From contig JAOPVD010000372.1 in the NCBI GenBank assembly GCA_025966295.1, forward strand, positions 1 through 8,169: a stretch of DNA of 8,169 nt, given 5' to 3'. Position 1 is the stretch's first letter, and each line of letters starts with the position of its first letter. Made by a program: the position numbers and the translations under genes. Positions 1-6,882 of this stretch are shown here, piece after piece. The notes under the pieces were generated by a model that was given only the letters and a program-made list of their open reading frames with translations, had not been told where the DNA came from and made no database searches. Source of the stretch: Frankiales bacterium (GTDB lineage Bacteria > Actinomycetota > Actinomycetes > Mycobacteriales > SCTD01).

Positions 1-429
1 GGCCAGCAGCGCCGCCAGGCCCGATCCGGCGGCCAGCCCGGTGGCGGAGGCCTGCTTGGGCACGAGCACCGCGTCGAGGAGCGTGCCCACCGCCAGCGGC
101 GGGACCAGGGCGGTGGCCCACCAGCTCACGCCGCGGGCCACGACCCGGTCGCGGTCGCGGTAGACCCGGGCCGAGACCACGAGCGTCGCCATCGCGACCA
201 GCGCGGTCACCAGGCCCGGGAGGCCGAGGACGGCGACGCAGACGACCGTGAGCACGGCCGCGTCCGTGAGGACCGCCACCGGTCCGGGGGCGCCGCTGTG
301 GACCGCCTCGAGCGCCCGCAGCGGCACGGACGCGTGCAGCTCGGGCTGCGCGCGCTGCAGCAGCACGTGCGGCCGCAGCGGGCGGGGCCGGGTCAGCAGC
401 GAGCGCGGCTGCTGGTCCAGCGTGGTCAC
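1..429 (-). CDS. Membrane protein, N-terminal fragment (possible sugar-transferase-like protein)
   Basis: An uninterrupted reading frame runs from a GTG start to the left edge of the window: 143 codons, with the C-terminus missing. The start is supported by an AGGAG ribosome binding site (plus-strand CTCCT at 437-441), seven bases upstream. The first ~55 residues are polar and Arg/Pro-rich, so probably cytoplasmic. They are followed by a hydrophobic stretch at about residues 56-85, a short basic segment (RVYRDRDR, about 87-94), and a second hydrophobic stretch at about 101-117. This pattern of an N-terminal cytoplasmic tail, two membrane segments and a basic loop resembles the N-terminus of polyprenyl-phosphate sugar transferases of exopolysaccharide clusters, but no catalytic motif lies inside the window. 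The function is therefore a guess. The gene is divergent from the sigma factor gene and could share its control region. Confidence 0.6.
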   Translation of the reverse strand, partial: MTTLDQQPRSLLTRPRPLRPHVLLQRAQPELHASVPLRALEAVHSGAPGPVAVLTDAAVLTVVCVAVLGLPGLVTALVAMATLVVSARVYRDRDRVVARGVSWWATALVPPLAVGTLLDAVLVPKQASATGLAAGSGLAALLA

Positions 430-795
430 GCCGGTGCTCCTGACGGGCTGGCGAGCTGCCTGGTGACCCTGCCCCAAGGCACGCTCGGCCGGGTCACGCG
501 AGTCGTCCGGAAACCGGCACGTCGTCTCCTCAGGGGGGTCGGAGTCTCACCACGTTCAACGCGCGGACGCCCGGAAGGTCGCGGCGGTACGCCGTGCGGC
601 TGCGCATGTCCTCGAATCGCGATCACCCCCCGGCTCCGCTGTGCCCCCGCTCCGGGAACGCGCGGGCCGGGCCGTTCCTTGCGGTCCACCCGCAAGGAAA
701 CGGGCCCGACCACCGTCCTGTCCGAGCAGGTCGTGACCCGCCGCCACTTCCGAAGCGGTCGCTCGTTGTGACACGGTGAGGACAGAGGGGGCGCG
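430..795. promoter_or_regulatory. Divergent intergenic region upstream of the sigma factor gene
   Basis: This stretch of 366 bases separates two genes that are transcribed away from each other, so it should hold both promoters. I found no convincing coding sequence; the short frames here lack a good ribosome binding site and are Arg/Pro-rich in the manner of GC-rich shadow frames. No clear housekeeping -10 (TANNNT) is visible close to the sigma gene. A GGAAC/CGTT pair that might mimic an ECF promoter has a spacer of only 13 bases, which is too short. The notable content is the hairpin at 675-699 and an alternative stem at 655-678, listed separately. Confidence 0.6.
675..699. repeat. Strong inverted repeat (10-bp perfect stem, 5-base loop)
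   Basis: TTCCTTGCGG (675-684) and CCGCAAGGAA (690-699) are exact reverse complements separated by TCCAC. The pairing can be extended outward with bulges, because GGGCC lies on the left and GGGCCC on the right. No T-run follows on either strand. No known gene reads into this region, since both flanking genes point outward, so an ordinary terminator is unlikely. A role as protein operator or 5' leader structure of the sigma gene is inferred. Confidence 0.7.
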
Positions 796-1995
796 GTGAC
801 GAGCCTGCAGCAGCACGAGGCAGACCTCGTCGTTGCCGTGCGCCTCGCCGACGACGAGGCGTTCGCCGCGCTGGCCACCCAGGTGCGCCCCTGGCTCGTC
901 GCCACCTGCGCCCGGCACCTGTCCGGCGACCAGCACCAGGCCGAGGACATCGCGCAGGAGTGCCTGGTCAAGCTGCACAGCGCCCTGCGCCGCGACGACC
1001 GGCCGCTCCGGGTCCGCCCGTGGCTGGCCGTCGTCGCGCGCAACGCCTGCATCGACCACGCCCGGCGCTCGGTGCCGGAGCCGGTCGACGCGGTCCCCGA
1101 CAGCGCCGTCCAGGACGACGACCCCTTCGAGCTGGACCCGGCCCTCGACCGGGCCTGGTCGCGGCTGGCGGCGCGGCACCGCGAGGCGCTGCAGCTGCGT
1201 GAGCTGGTCGGCCTGAGCTACGAGGAGACCGCGCGGGCCATGGGCACCACGGTCAGCGGGGTGGAGACGCTGCTGTTCCGCGCCCGCGCCGCGCTGCGCC
1301 GGGAGTACCAGCGGGCCGGCGGCCGCGTCCTCGGTTGCGGTGCCTTCGTGTTCGCCCTCGACCGGCTCTCCCGCGGCGGCGAGGGCGGTCAGGACGTGGC
1401 GACCCACGTCGCGTCCTGCGGCGCCTGCCAGGAGGCGGTCGCGGCTGCTGACCGGGTCGGGTCGCTGCTGCGGGGCGTGCCGCTGCCGGACCTCTCGCTG
1501 AGCTGGCTGCAGTCGGCCGTCGACGCCGTCTCCCGGGCCTGGCACCGCTGGGCGTCGGTGGCGTCGCTGGCCGATCCCAACCAGGTCGCGGCGGCGCTCG
1601 TCGCCGGCGCGGTGGCGGTCGCGCCGCTGAGCGTGCCCGGCTTCTACGACGGGCCGGTCGGGCGAGAGGCGCCTCGGGTCGTCGCGTCGGCCGCCCCGGC
1701 GCCCCGGCAGACCCCGGCGCGGCTGGTCCGGCTCCCGGCCGCGGTGCCGGCGGCTGCTCCCAGGAGCGCGCCCAGGGCCCTGCCGTCCACGCCGCCGCCG
1801 TCGGTGGCGGCAGCGGTGCCCACCGCCTCTCCCTCCCCGTCGGAGCGGGAGAAGTGGAGCTCGTGGTGGCGGTCGCCGTCCCCGTCGCACGGCCACGACG
1901 ACGACGACCCCGAGCCGCCGCCGCTGCTGGCGGTGCTGACCCACCCGTCGCACGGACCCCTGCCGGTGGTCGCCCGGATGCTGCGCCTGCGGTGA
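796..1995 (+). CDS. ECF sigma factor fused to a zinc-finger anti-sigma-like domain and C-terminal extension
   Basis: 399 residues, about twice the length of a minimal ECF sigma factor. The GTG start at 796 follows a GAGGGGG sequence (785-791). Sigma region 2 lies at about residues 23-92, with the core motif AEDIAQECLVKLHSAL. Region 4, with its helix-turn-helix SYEETARAMGTTVSGVE, lies at about 118-170. After it comes a zinc-finger anti-sigma (ZAS)-like stretch: C181, then H204-x3-C208-x2-C211, matching the HX3CX2C signature normally found on a separate anti-sigma protein. A hydrophobic segment at about 263-281 could cross the membrane once; the remaining ~115 residues are Pro/Ala/Ser-rich and end with an HGHDDDD cluster. 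Fused ECF-ZAS proteins with membrane segments are known in Actinobacteria (ECF52 is one such group), but I cannot assign the group. The inferred role is a self-inhibited, possibly membrane-tethered transcription factor. The secreted glycosidase begins 41 bases downstream and is a likely operon partner. Confidence 0.9.
   Translation: MTSLQQHEADLVVAVRLADDEAFAALATQVRPWLVATCARHLSGDQHQAEDIAQECLVKLHSALRRDDRPLRVRPWLAVVARNACIDHARRSVPEPVDAVPDSAVQDDDPFELDPALDRAWSRLAARHREALQLRELVGLSYEETARAMGTTVSGVETLLFRARAALRREYQRAGGRVLGCGAFVFALDRLSRGGEGGQDVATHVASCGACQEAVAAADRVGSLLRGVPLPDLSLSWLQSAVDAVSRAWHRWASVASLADPNQVAAALVAGAVAVAPLSVPGFYDGPVGREAPRVVASAAPAPRQTPARLVRLPAAVPAAAPRSAPRALPSTPPPSVAAAVPTASPSPSEREKWSSWWRSPSPSHGHDDDDPEPPPLLAVLTHPSHGPLPVVARMLRLR
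1336..1428 (+). other. Zinc-finger anti-sigma-like motif within the sigma factor
   Basis: This codes for residues 181-211 of the sigma protein. H204, C208 and C211 form the HX3CX2C triad of ZAS anti-sigma domains; C181, 22 residues before H204, may take the place of the usual first ligand, a histidine. The assignment rests on motif spacing only; zinc binding is not shown. Confidence 0.7.
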
Positions 1996-2020
1996 CCGCC
2001 CGCCCCCACCGCCCGCCCCT

Positions 2021-2030
2021 GTCCCGGAGG
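2021..2030 (+). promoter_or_regulatory. Ribosome binding site that decides the glycosidase start
   Basis: CGGAGG (2025-2030, followed by A) lies six bases before the ATG at 2037. The open frame reaches back to 1854, inside the sigma gene, but those 61 upstream codons encode an Arg/Pro-rich shadow of the sigma tail. The ATG at 2037 gives a proper signal peptide. Confidence 0.75.
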
Positions 2031-2036
2031 ACCCGC

Positions 2037-3221
2037 ATGCGCCCCCGCTCCACCGTCACCACGACGGCCCTCGTGCTCGCCCTCACCGCGGGCGTCGCGT
2101 CCGCCGCCCCGCCGCTGAGCCTGCCGACGCTGCCCGGTGCGGCGCCGACCGCCGCGGCCGCGGACCTGCACGTGCGCCGGGCGGCGGTCAGCCGCAACGT
2201 GGCCCGGGCGCTCGGCCCGGCCGGCGAGATGCGCGGCGTGGTGCTCAACGACGTGGGCGTCACCCGGTCGCTGGACACGGCCATCGCGGACTTCCCGCGG
2301 CTGGCCGCGGAGGGCGTCACGTCGGTCTCGATCTACCTCTACCTCTACGTCCCGTCGCCGACCGGCTCGACCGTCGCGACGGGCCTGCAGACGCCCACGG
2401 ACCCGGAACTGCAGCTGGTCACGGCCGCGGCGCAGGCCACCGGCCTGGCCGTGCACTTCCAGCCGGTGCTGCTCGACACGCAGACCAACAGCTGGCGCGG
2501 CCGCTACCGGCCGGCCGACCTCGACCAGTTCTTCGCCAGCTACACCACCGCGGTGCTCCACTACGCCGACCTGGCCCAGTCCCTCGGGGTCACGCTGTTC
2601 TACGTCGGCAGCGAGAACGAGGCGATCGCCGGGGAGACCGCGCGGTGGCGCCAGGTCGTCGCGCAGGTGCGGCAGCACTACCGCGGTGCCCTCAGCTACA
2701 TGACCACCGGCTACGCCAGCTCGGTCGTGAAGTTCTGGAACGTCCTGGACCTGGTGGCGATCTCGGCGTACTTCTCGCTGGGCACCGACAAGGCCCCCAG
2801 CTACCAGCGGATGGGCGCCGCCTGGCAGCAGACCCACCTGCCCTACCTCGCGTCGCTGGCGAAGGCCTACCGCAAGCCGATCGTGCTCGCCGAGGTCGGT
2901 TACCGCAGCCAGCGCGGCGGCTTCAGCCGGCCGGCCGATCCCGACGACAAGACCGCGCTGCCGGCCCCGGCCGCCCAGGCCGACGCCTACCGCGCCCTGC
3001 TCGACGCCGTCGCGAAGGCCCCCGGCGTGTACGGCGTGAGCTGGTTCCGCTGGGGACCCGCCACCCACCCGCTGGACACCAGCTACTCGCCGGCCGGCAA
3101 GCCGGCGGAGTGCGTCCTCGCGGCCCGCTGGTCGCGGGACGCCAACGTGCGGGCGGTGGCCGCGCTGCCGGTCTGCGACCTGGGCCTGCTCGACCAGACG
3201 CTCAACCGGCTCGGGGTCTAG
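2037..3221 (+). CDS. Secreted glycosidase, GH113-like TIM-barrel protein
   Basis: 394 residues. It starts with a signal peptide: basic MRPR, hydrophobic core ALVLALTAGVAS, and likely cleavage after ASA at residue 23, so the protein is probably exported by the Sec route. The body resembles glycoside hydrolase family 113 (clan GH-A beta-mannanase-like TIM barrels). It shows a WRG motif (153-155), the strand FYVGSENE (188-195) with E193 the likely acid/base, FWNVLDLVAISAYFSL (233-248), and KPIVLAEVGYRS (280-291) with E286 the likely nucleophile. Two cysteines (359 and 380) could form a disulfide. Both catalytic glutamates appear to be present, so it is probably an active enzyme, but the sugar substrate cannot be read from the sequence. 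It lies 41 bases after the sigma-ZAS gene and is probably co-transcribed. Its stop codon overlaps the stop of the convergent nitroreductase-family gene within one CTAG. Confidence 0.8.
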   Translation: MRPRSTVTTTALVLALTAGVASAAPPLSLPTLPGAAPTAAAADLHVRRAAVSRNVARALGPAGEMRGVVLNDVGVTRSLDTAIADFPRLAAEGVTSVSIYLYLYVPSPTGSTVATGLQTPTDPELQLVTAAAQATGLAVHFQPVLLDTQTNSWRGRYRPADLDQFFASYTTAVLHYADLAQSLGVTLFYVGSENEAIAGETARWRQVVAQVRQHYRGALSYMTTGYASSVVKFWNVLDLVAISAYFSLGTDKAPSYQRMGAAWQQTHLPYLASLAKAYRKPIVLAEVGYRSQRGGFSRPADPDDKTALPAPAAQADAYRALLDAVAKAPGVYGVSWFRWGPATHPLDTSYSPAGKPAECVLAARWSRDANVRAVAALPVCDLGLLDQTLNRLGV

Positions 3222-3643
3222 ACCGGGCTGAGGACCACCACGGGGATGTCGCGCGCGGTTTTGGCCTGGTAGTCCTCGTAGGCCGGCCAGACGGCCACCA
3301 CGAGCGGCCACAGCCGGGCCTTCTCGGCTGCCGTCGCGGTCCGGGCCGTGGCCTGCAGCTTGCGGGCGCCGACCTGCACGTGCACCTCGGGGTGGGCCTG
3401 CACGTTGAGGTACCAGAGCGGGTGCTCGTCCGCGCCGCCCTTGGAGGCGACCACCAGCAGGTCGTCCCCGTCCTCGGCGTAGATCAGCGCGGTGCGGCGC
3501 GGGACACCGCTGGTGCGGCCCGTCGCGGTGAGCAGCAGCGTCTGCGTCCCCTGCCAAAAGTGGCCGTCCGCGCCGTCGGTCGCGACGTACCGGTCGATGT
3601 GGCGCTTGACCCAGTCGACCGGGCTGTCCGCGGGCTCCGTCAT
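3218..3643 (-). CDS. Deazaflavin (F420)-dependent nitroreductase-family protein
   Basis: 141 residues, the usual length for the Ddn-type deazaflavin-dependent oxidoreductases, a small split-barrel family common in actinobacteria. Visible family motifs are LLLTATGRTSGVPRR (36-50), the conserved TGRxSG turn of the family, and LLVVASKGGADEHPLWYLN (62-80), followed by HPEV. The C-terminal YEDYQAKTARDIPVVVLSP block is also typical. Members use reduced cofactor F420 to reduce quinones, nitroaromatics or other hydrophobic substrates, or simply bind F420; the substrate here is unknown. There is no signal peptide. The ATG at 3643 lacks a clear ribosome binding site but has TAGGTT six bases upstream, suggesting a leaderless mRNA. 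It is divergent from citrate synthase and converges on the glycosidase. Confidence 0.85.
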   Translation of the reverse strand: MTEPADSPVDWVKRHIDRYVATDGADGHFWQGTQTLLLTATGRTSGVPRRTALIYAEDGDDLLVVASKGGADEHPLWYLNVQAHPEVHVQVGARKLQATARTATAAEKARLWPLVVAVWPAYEDYQAKTARDIPVVVLSPV

Positions 3644-3649
3644 CGCCTG

Positions 3650-3655
3650 AACCTA
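3650..3655 (-). promoter_or_regulatory. Putative -10 box for a leaderless transcript
   Basis: On the minus strand TAGGTT fits the actinobacterial -10 consensus TANNNT. Six bases (CAGGCG) separate it from the ATG, which places the expected transcription start at or next to the A of the start codon. No matching -35 (TTGAC-like) is visible 16-19 bases further upstream. Confidence 0.5.
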
Positions 3656-3709
3656 GCCCCCGCGCGGCCGCGCGCGGCATCAGTGAGAATGGCAGTACCG
3701 AAGATAAGT

Positions 3710-3715
3710 GGAGGA
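3710..3715 (+). promoter_or_regulatory. Ribosome binding site of citrate synthase
   Basis: GGAGGA lies three bases before the GTG at 3719 (four bases if counted from GGAGG). The spacing is short, but this is by far the best Shine-Dalgarno match near the gene. It lies inside the frame if the alternative ATG at 3689 is used, which argues for the GTG. Confidence 0.65.
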
Positions 3716-3718
3716 CGT

Positions 3719-4993
<1,275 letters not shown>

Positions 4994-5004
4994 CGGCGCG
5001 CCGG

Positions 5005-5436
5005 GTGCGGGTCTCGGTGGTCGGTGCCGCCCTGCTGCGGGACGGCAAGGTGCTCGCGTCCCGGCGCACCGCACCGGCGCACCTGGCCGGGCTGTGGGAG
5101 TTCCCGGGCGGCAAGGTCGAGGGCGACGAGACCGACGAGCAGGCGCTGGCCCGCGAGCTCGACGAGGAGCTCGGCTGCACGGCGGCCATCGGCCCGCGGC
5201 TCGGTGGCGACCTGCTCATCGGCGAGACCGCGGTGCTCCGCGTCTACCTCGCGACGCTGCTGAGCGGCGAGCCGCAGCTCGTCGACCACGACGAGCACCG
5301 CTGGCTCGGCGCGCACGAGCTCGACGAGGTGCCGTGGATCCCGGTGGACGCGCCGCTGATCGCGGAGCTGCGTCAGCTCCTGGGCAGCAACCGGGCCGGG
5401 CCCAGCGGCGGCGCCGGCAGCCGCGGCCCGGGGTAG
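5005..5436 (+). CDS. MutT-like Nudix hydrolase
   Basis: 143 residues if it starts at GTG 5005. The Nudix box is complete at residues 36-58: G36-x5-E42-x7-R50-E-L-x-E54-E55-x-G57, which binds the metal and hydrolyses nucleoside diphosphate bonds. The preceding LASRRTAPAHLAGLWEFPGG is typical of MutT proteins that remove oxidised nucleotides such as 8-oxo-dGTP, or of related CTP/5-methyl-dCTP pyrophosphohydrolases; the exact substrate is open. There is no good ribosome binding site. The start is 11 bases after the citrate synthase stop, so translation is probably coupled. GTG 5017 is an alternative start. The last ~17 residues after LRQLLG are Gly/Pro/Arg-rich and lie in the 64-base overlap with the opposite-strand pirin gene; they look like a dispensable tail. 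Confidence 0.9.
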   Translation: MRVSVVGAALLRDGKVLASRRTAPAHLAGLWEFPGGKVEGDETDEQALARELDEELGCTAAIGPRLGGDLLIGETAVLRVYLATLLSGEPQLVDHDEHRWLGAHELDEVPWIPVDAPLIAELRQLLGSNRAGPSGGAGSRGPG

Positions 5437-6314
5437 CCCACCACCGTCCCGAACCGGTCGCCGGACTCCCAGTCCTCGCGGGCCTGCGCGACCTCCTCGC
5501 CGGACCGGCAGACGAAGTTCCACCACAGCACCAGCTGCTCGCCGAGCGGCTCGCCGCCCAGCACCATCACGCGCGCGTCCTCGCCGGACAGCAGCACCTC
5601 CTCCCGGCCCCGGCCCAGGTGCACCAGGTCGCCGACCCCGACCTTGTCGCCGTCCACCACCGCCTCGCCGTCGAGCACGAAGGCGGCGTGCTCGAAGTCC
5701 GGCTCCAGCGGCAGCGCGCCGTCGCCGTCGACGTGCACGTCCAGCCCCACCAGGCGGCTGAAGGTGGTGCCGGGGCTGCGGGCCGCGCCGTGCTCACCCA
5801 GCACCACCGTCGCGGTCAGCGCGCCGTGCGCCACCACCGGCAGCGCGGTGTGGTGCTCGTACGACGCCTCCCCGTGCCGGGCCGCCTCCGGCAGGGCCAC
5901 CCACAGCTGCACGCCGTACAGGATCGGCGGGCGGTCGGCGGGGGACTCCTCCGAGTGCGAGATGCCGCGGCCGCTGGTCATCAGCGACAGCTCGCGCGGG
6001 CCGACCCGCTGCAACGACCCCAGGCTGTCGCGGTGCACGATCTCGCCCTCCAGCAGCCAGCTGACGGTCTGCAGCCCGGCGTGCGGGTGCGGGGGCACCT
6101 GCATGCCCTCGGCGTCGATCACGTCGTCGGGGCCGTAGTGGTCGGCGAAGCACCAGGCGCCGACCGTCCGCAGCCGGCGCTGGGGGAGCAGCCGGCGCAC
6201 CTCCGTGCCGTCGCCGACCCGGAAGCTGCGGGCCTCGAGCCGCTCGTGGACCGGCTCGGCCGCGGCGCCGCCGGTGGTCACCGGCGAGTCGGGCTGCGGG
6301 TCCTGGTCGCTCAC
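5373..6314 (-). CDS. Pirin family protein
   Basis: 313 residues; a bicupin with the pirin metal site. H76 and H78 in PPHPHAGL, and H120 and E122 in GRGISHSEE, match the 2-His plus His/Glu iron ligands of the N-terminal cupin. Further pirin motifs are the SWLLEGEIVHRDSLGS block (85-100) and the LYGVQLWVALP block (132-142). The C-terminal cupin (about 185-255) shows no clear metal site. Bacterial pirins are variously quercetin dioxygenases or regulators of central metabolism; the role here is unknown. The GTG start overlaps the stop of the upstream deacylase gene in the sequence GTGA, so the two are translationally coupled. The 3' end overlaps the convergent Nudix gene by 64 bases; the terminal YPGPRLPAPPLGPARLLP looks typical of actinobacterial pirins, so this end is probably real. 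Confidence 0.92.
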   Translation of the reverse strand: MSDQDPQPDSPVTTGGAAAEPVHERLEARSFRVGDGTEVRRLLPQRRLRTVGAWCFADHYGPDDVIDAEGMQVPPHPHAGLQTVSWLLEGEIVHRDSLGSLQRVGPRELSLMTSGRGISHSEESPADRPPILYGVQLWVALPEAARHGEASYEHHTALPVVAHGALTATVVLGEHGAARSPGTTFSRLVGLDVHVDGDGALPLEPDFEHAAFVLDGEAVVDGDKVGVGDLVHLGRGREEVLLSGEDARVMVLGGEPLGEQLVLWWNFVCRSGEEVAQAREDWESGDRFGTVVGYPGPRLPAPPLGPARLLPRS

Positions 6315-6778
6315 GGCGCCGGCTCCGGCTCGGTCACGTCGGCCACCTGCGCGGTCAGCGCCGCGATGGCGTCGTCGGCCTGCAGCAGCACCGCCACGCC
6401 GTGCGCGCCGCCGCCGAGCGTGACCTCCTGGCCCACCATCGCCGCGTCGGCCACCACCGGCCAGGGGGTCGTGGCGCCGAACGGCGTGATGGTGCCGCGC
6501 TCGTAGCCGGTGACGGCGAGCGCGTCCGCGGCGTCGGGCAGCGACATCCGGCTGACCCCGAGCAGGGCGCGCAGCTTCGGCCAGCTGATCTGCCGGTCGC
6601 CGGGGACGAGCACGAACAGGTAGTCCCCCTCGCCGCGGCGCACGACCAGCGTCTTGACCACGGCCGCGGGGGCCACCCCGCGGGCCTCGGCGGCCTCGGC
6701 CAGGCTGCGCACCGGACCGTGCCGGACCACCCGGTGCGGGACGCCACCGAGCGCCGCCAGGGCACGTTCTTCTGTCAT
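6311..6778 (-). CDS. YbaK/EbsC-family aminoacyl-tRNA deacylase
   Basis: 155 residues. The family hydrolyses mischarged tRNAs in trans, classically Cys-tRNA(Pro). The conserved lysine is K42 in AVVKTLVVR, followed by LFVLVPGDRQISWPKLRALL (about 54-73) and the GYERGTITPFG loop (91-101), all characteristic of the YbaK fold. The enzyme acts in the cytoplasm. The likely start is ATG 6778; a TTG at 6787 is in frame and would add three residues. An AGGAG (plus-strand CTCCT at 6791-6795) lies 12 bases before the ATG but only three before the TTG, so the choice is not secure. The stop overlaps the pirin start. The exact tRNA specificity (YbaK, ProX or another subfamily) cannot be told from these motifs. 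Confidence 0.9.
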   Translation of the reverse strand: MTEERALAALGGVPHRVVRHGPVRSLAEAAEARGVAPAAVVKTLVVRRGEGDYLFVLVPGDRQISWPKLRALLGVSRMSLPDAADALAVTGYERGTITPFGATTPWPVVADAAMVGQEVTLGGGAHGVAVLLQADDAIAALTAQVADVTEPEPAP

Positions 6779-6882
6779 GCGCCTCAATATCTCCTGTCCG
6801 GGCGCCGGCGTCTGCCCCCGGTAGGCTGGGCGTGCAGCGCCCGCGCGCCACGACTTCCTCGCCTGATCATCGGAGCACCCGC
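6779..6882. promoter_or_regulatory. Divergent promoter region between ybaK-like gene and typA
   Basis: This 104-base spacer should carry promoters in both directions. On the plus strand TAGGCT (6822-6827) fits a TANNNT -10 box and would give a leader of about 50 bases for typA; no good -35 is seen at 17-18 bases. I found no convincing -10 for the minus-strand gene. Confidence 0.45.
6822..6827 (+). promoter_or_regulatory. Putative -10 box for typA
   Basis: TAGGCT matches the actinobacterial TANNNT -10. It lies 55 bases upstream of the ATG, leaving room for the GGAG ribosome binding site in the leader. No clear -35 partner is visible, so confidence is limited. Confidence 0.45.

Noticed and set aside
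655..676. GGAAC ... CGTT as an ECF-type autoregulatory promoter of the sigma gene
   Set aside because: The spacer is 13 bases, against the usual 16-18, and the bases are better explained by the stems.
675..705. Hairpin as a rho-independent terminator
   Set aside because: No T-run on either strand, and both neighbouring genes point away from it.
594..779. 61-codon plus-strand frame in the divergent region
   Set aside because: No ribosome binding site, Pro/Arg-rich composition, and it crosses the hairpin; probably not a gene.
556..1953. Long minus-strand open frame opposite the sigma gene
   Set aside because: It is very Arg/Gly/Pro-rich, shows no domain and mirrors the clear sigma factor codons; a GC-rich shadow.
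1854..2036. Longer glycosidase frame starting at ATG 1854
   Set aside because: It overlaps the sigma tail, is Arg/Pro-rich, and would bury the signal peptide; ATG 2037 has a proper ribosome binding site.
3661..3674. 14-bp perfect palindrome CGCGCGGCCGCGCG between the nitroreductase-family and citrate synthase genes
   Set aside because: It consists only of C and G in a very GC-rich genome, so chance is a sufficient explanation; no second copy was noticed.
1644..3680. 678-codon minus-strand open frame across the sigma tail, glycosidase and nitroreductase-family genes
   Set aside because: It spans three real genes and has no recognisable domain; it arises from high GC at third positions.
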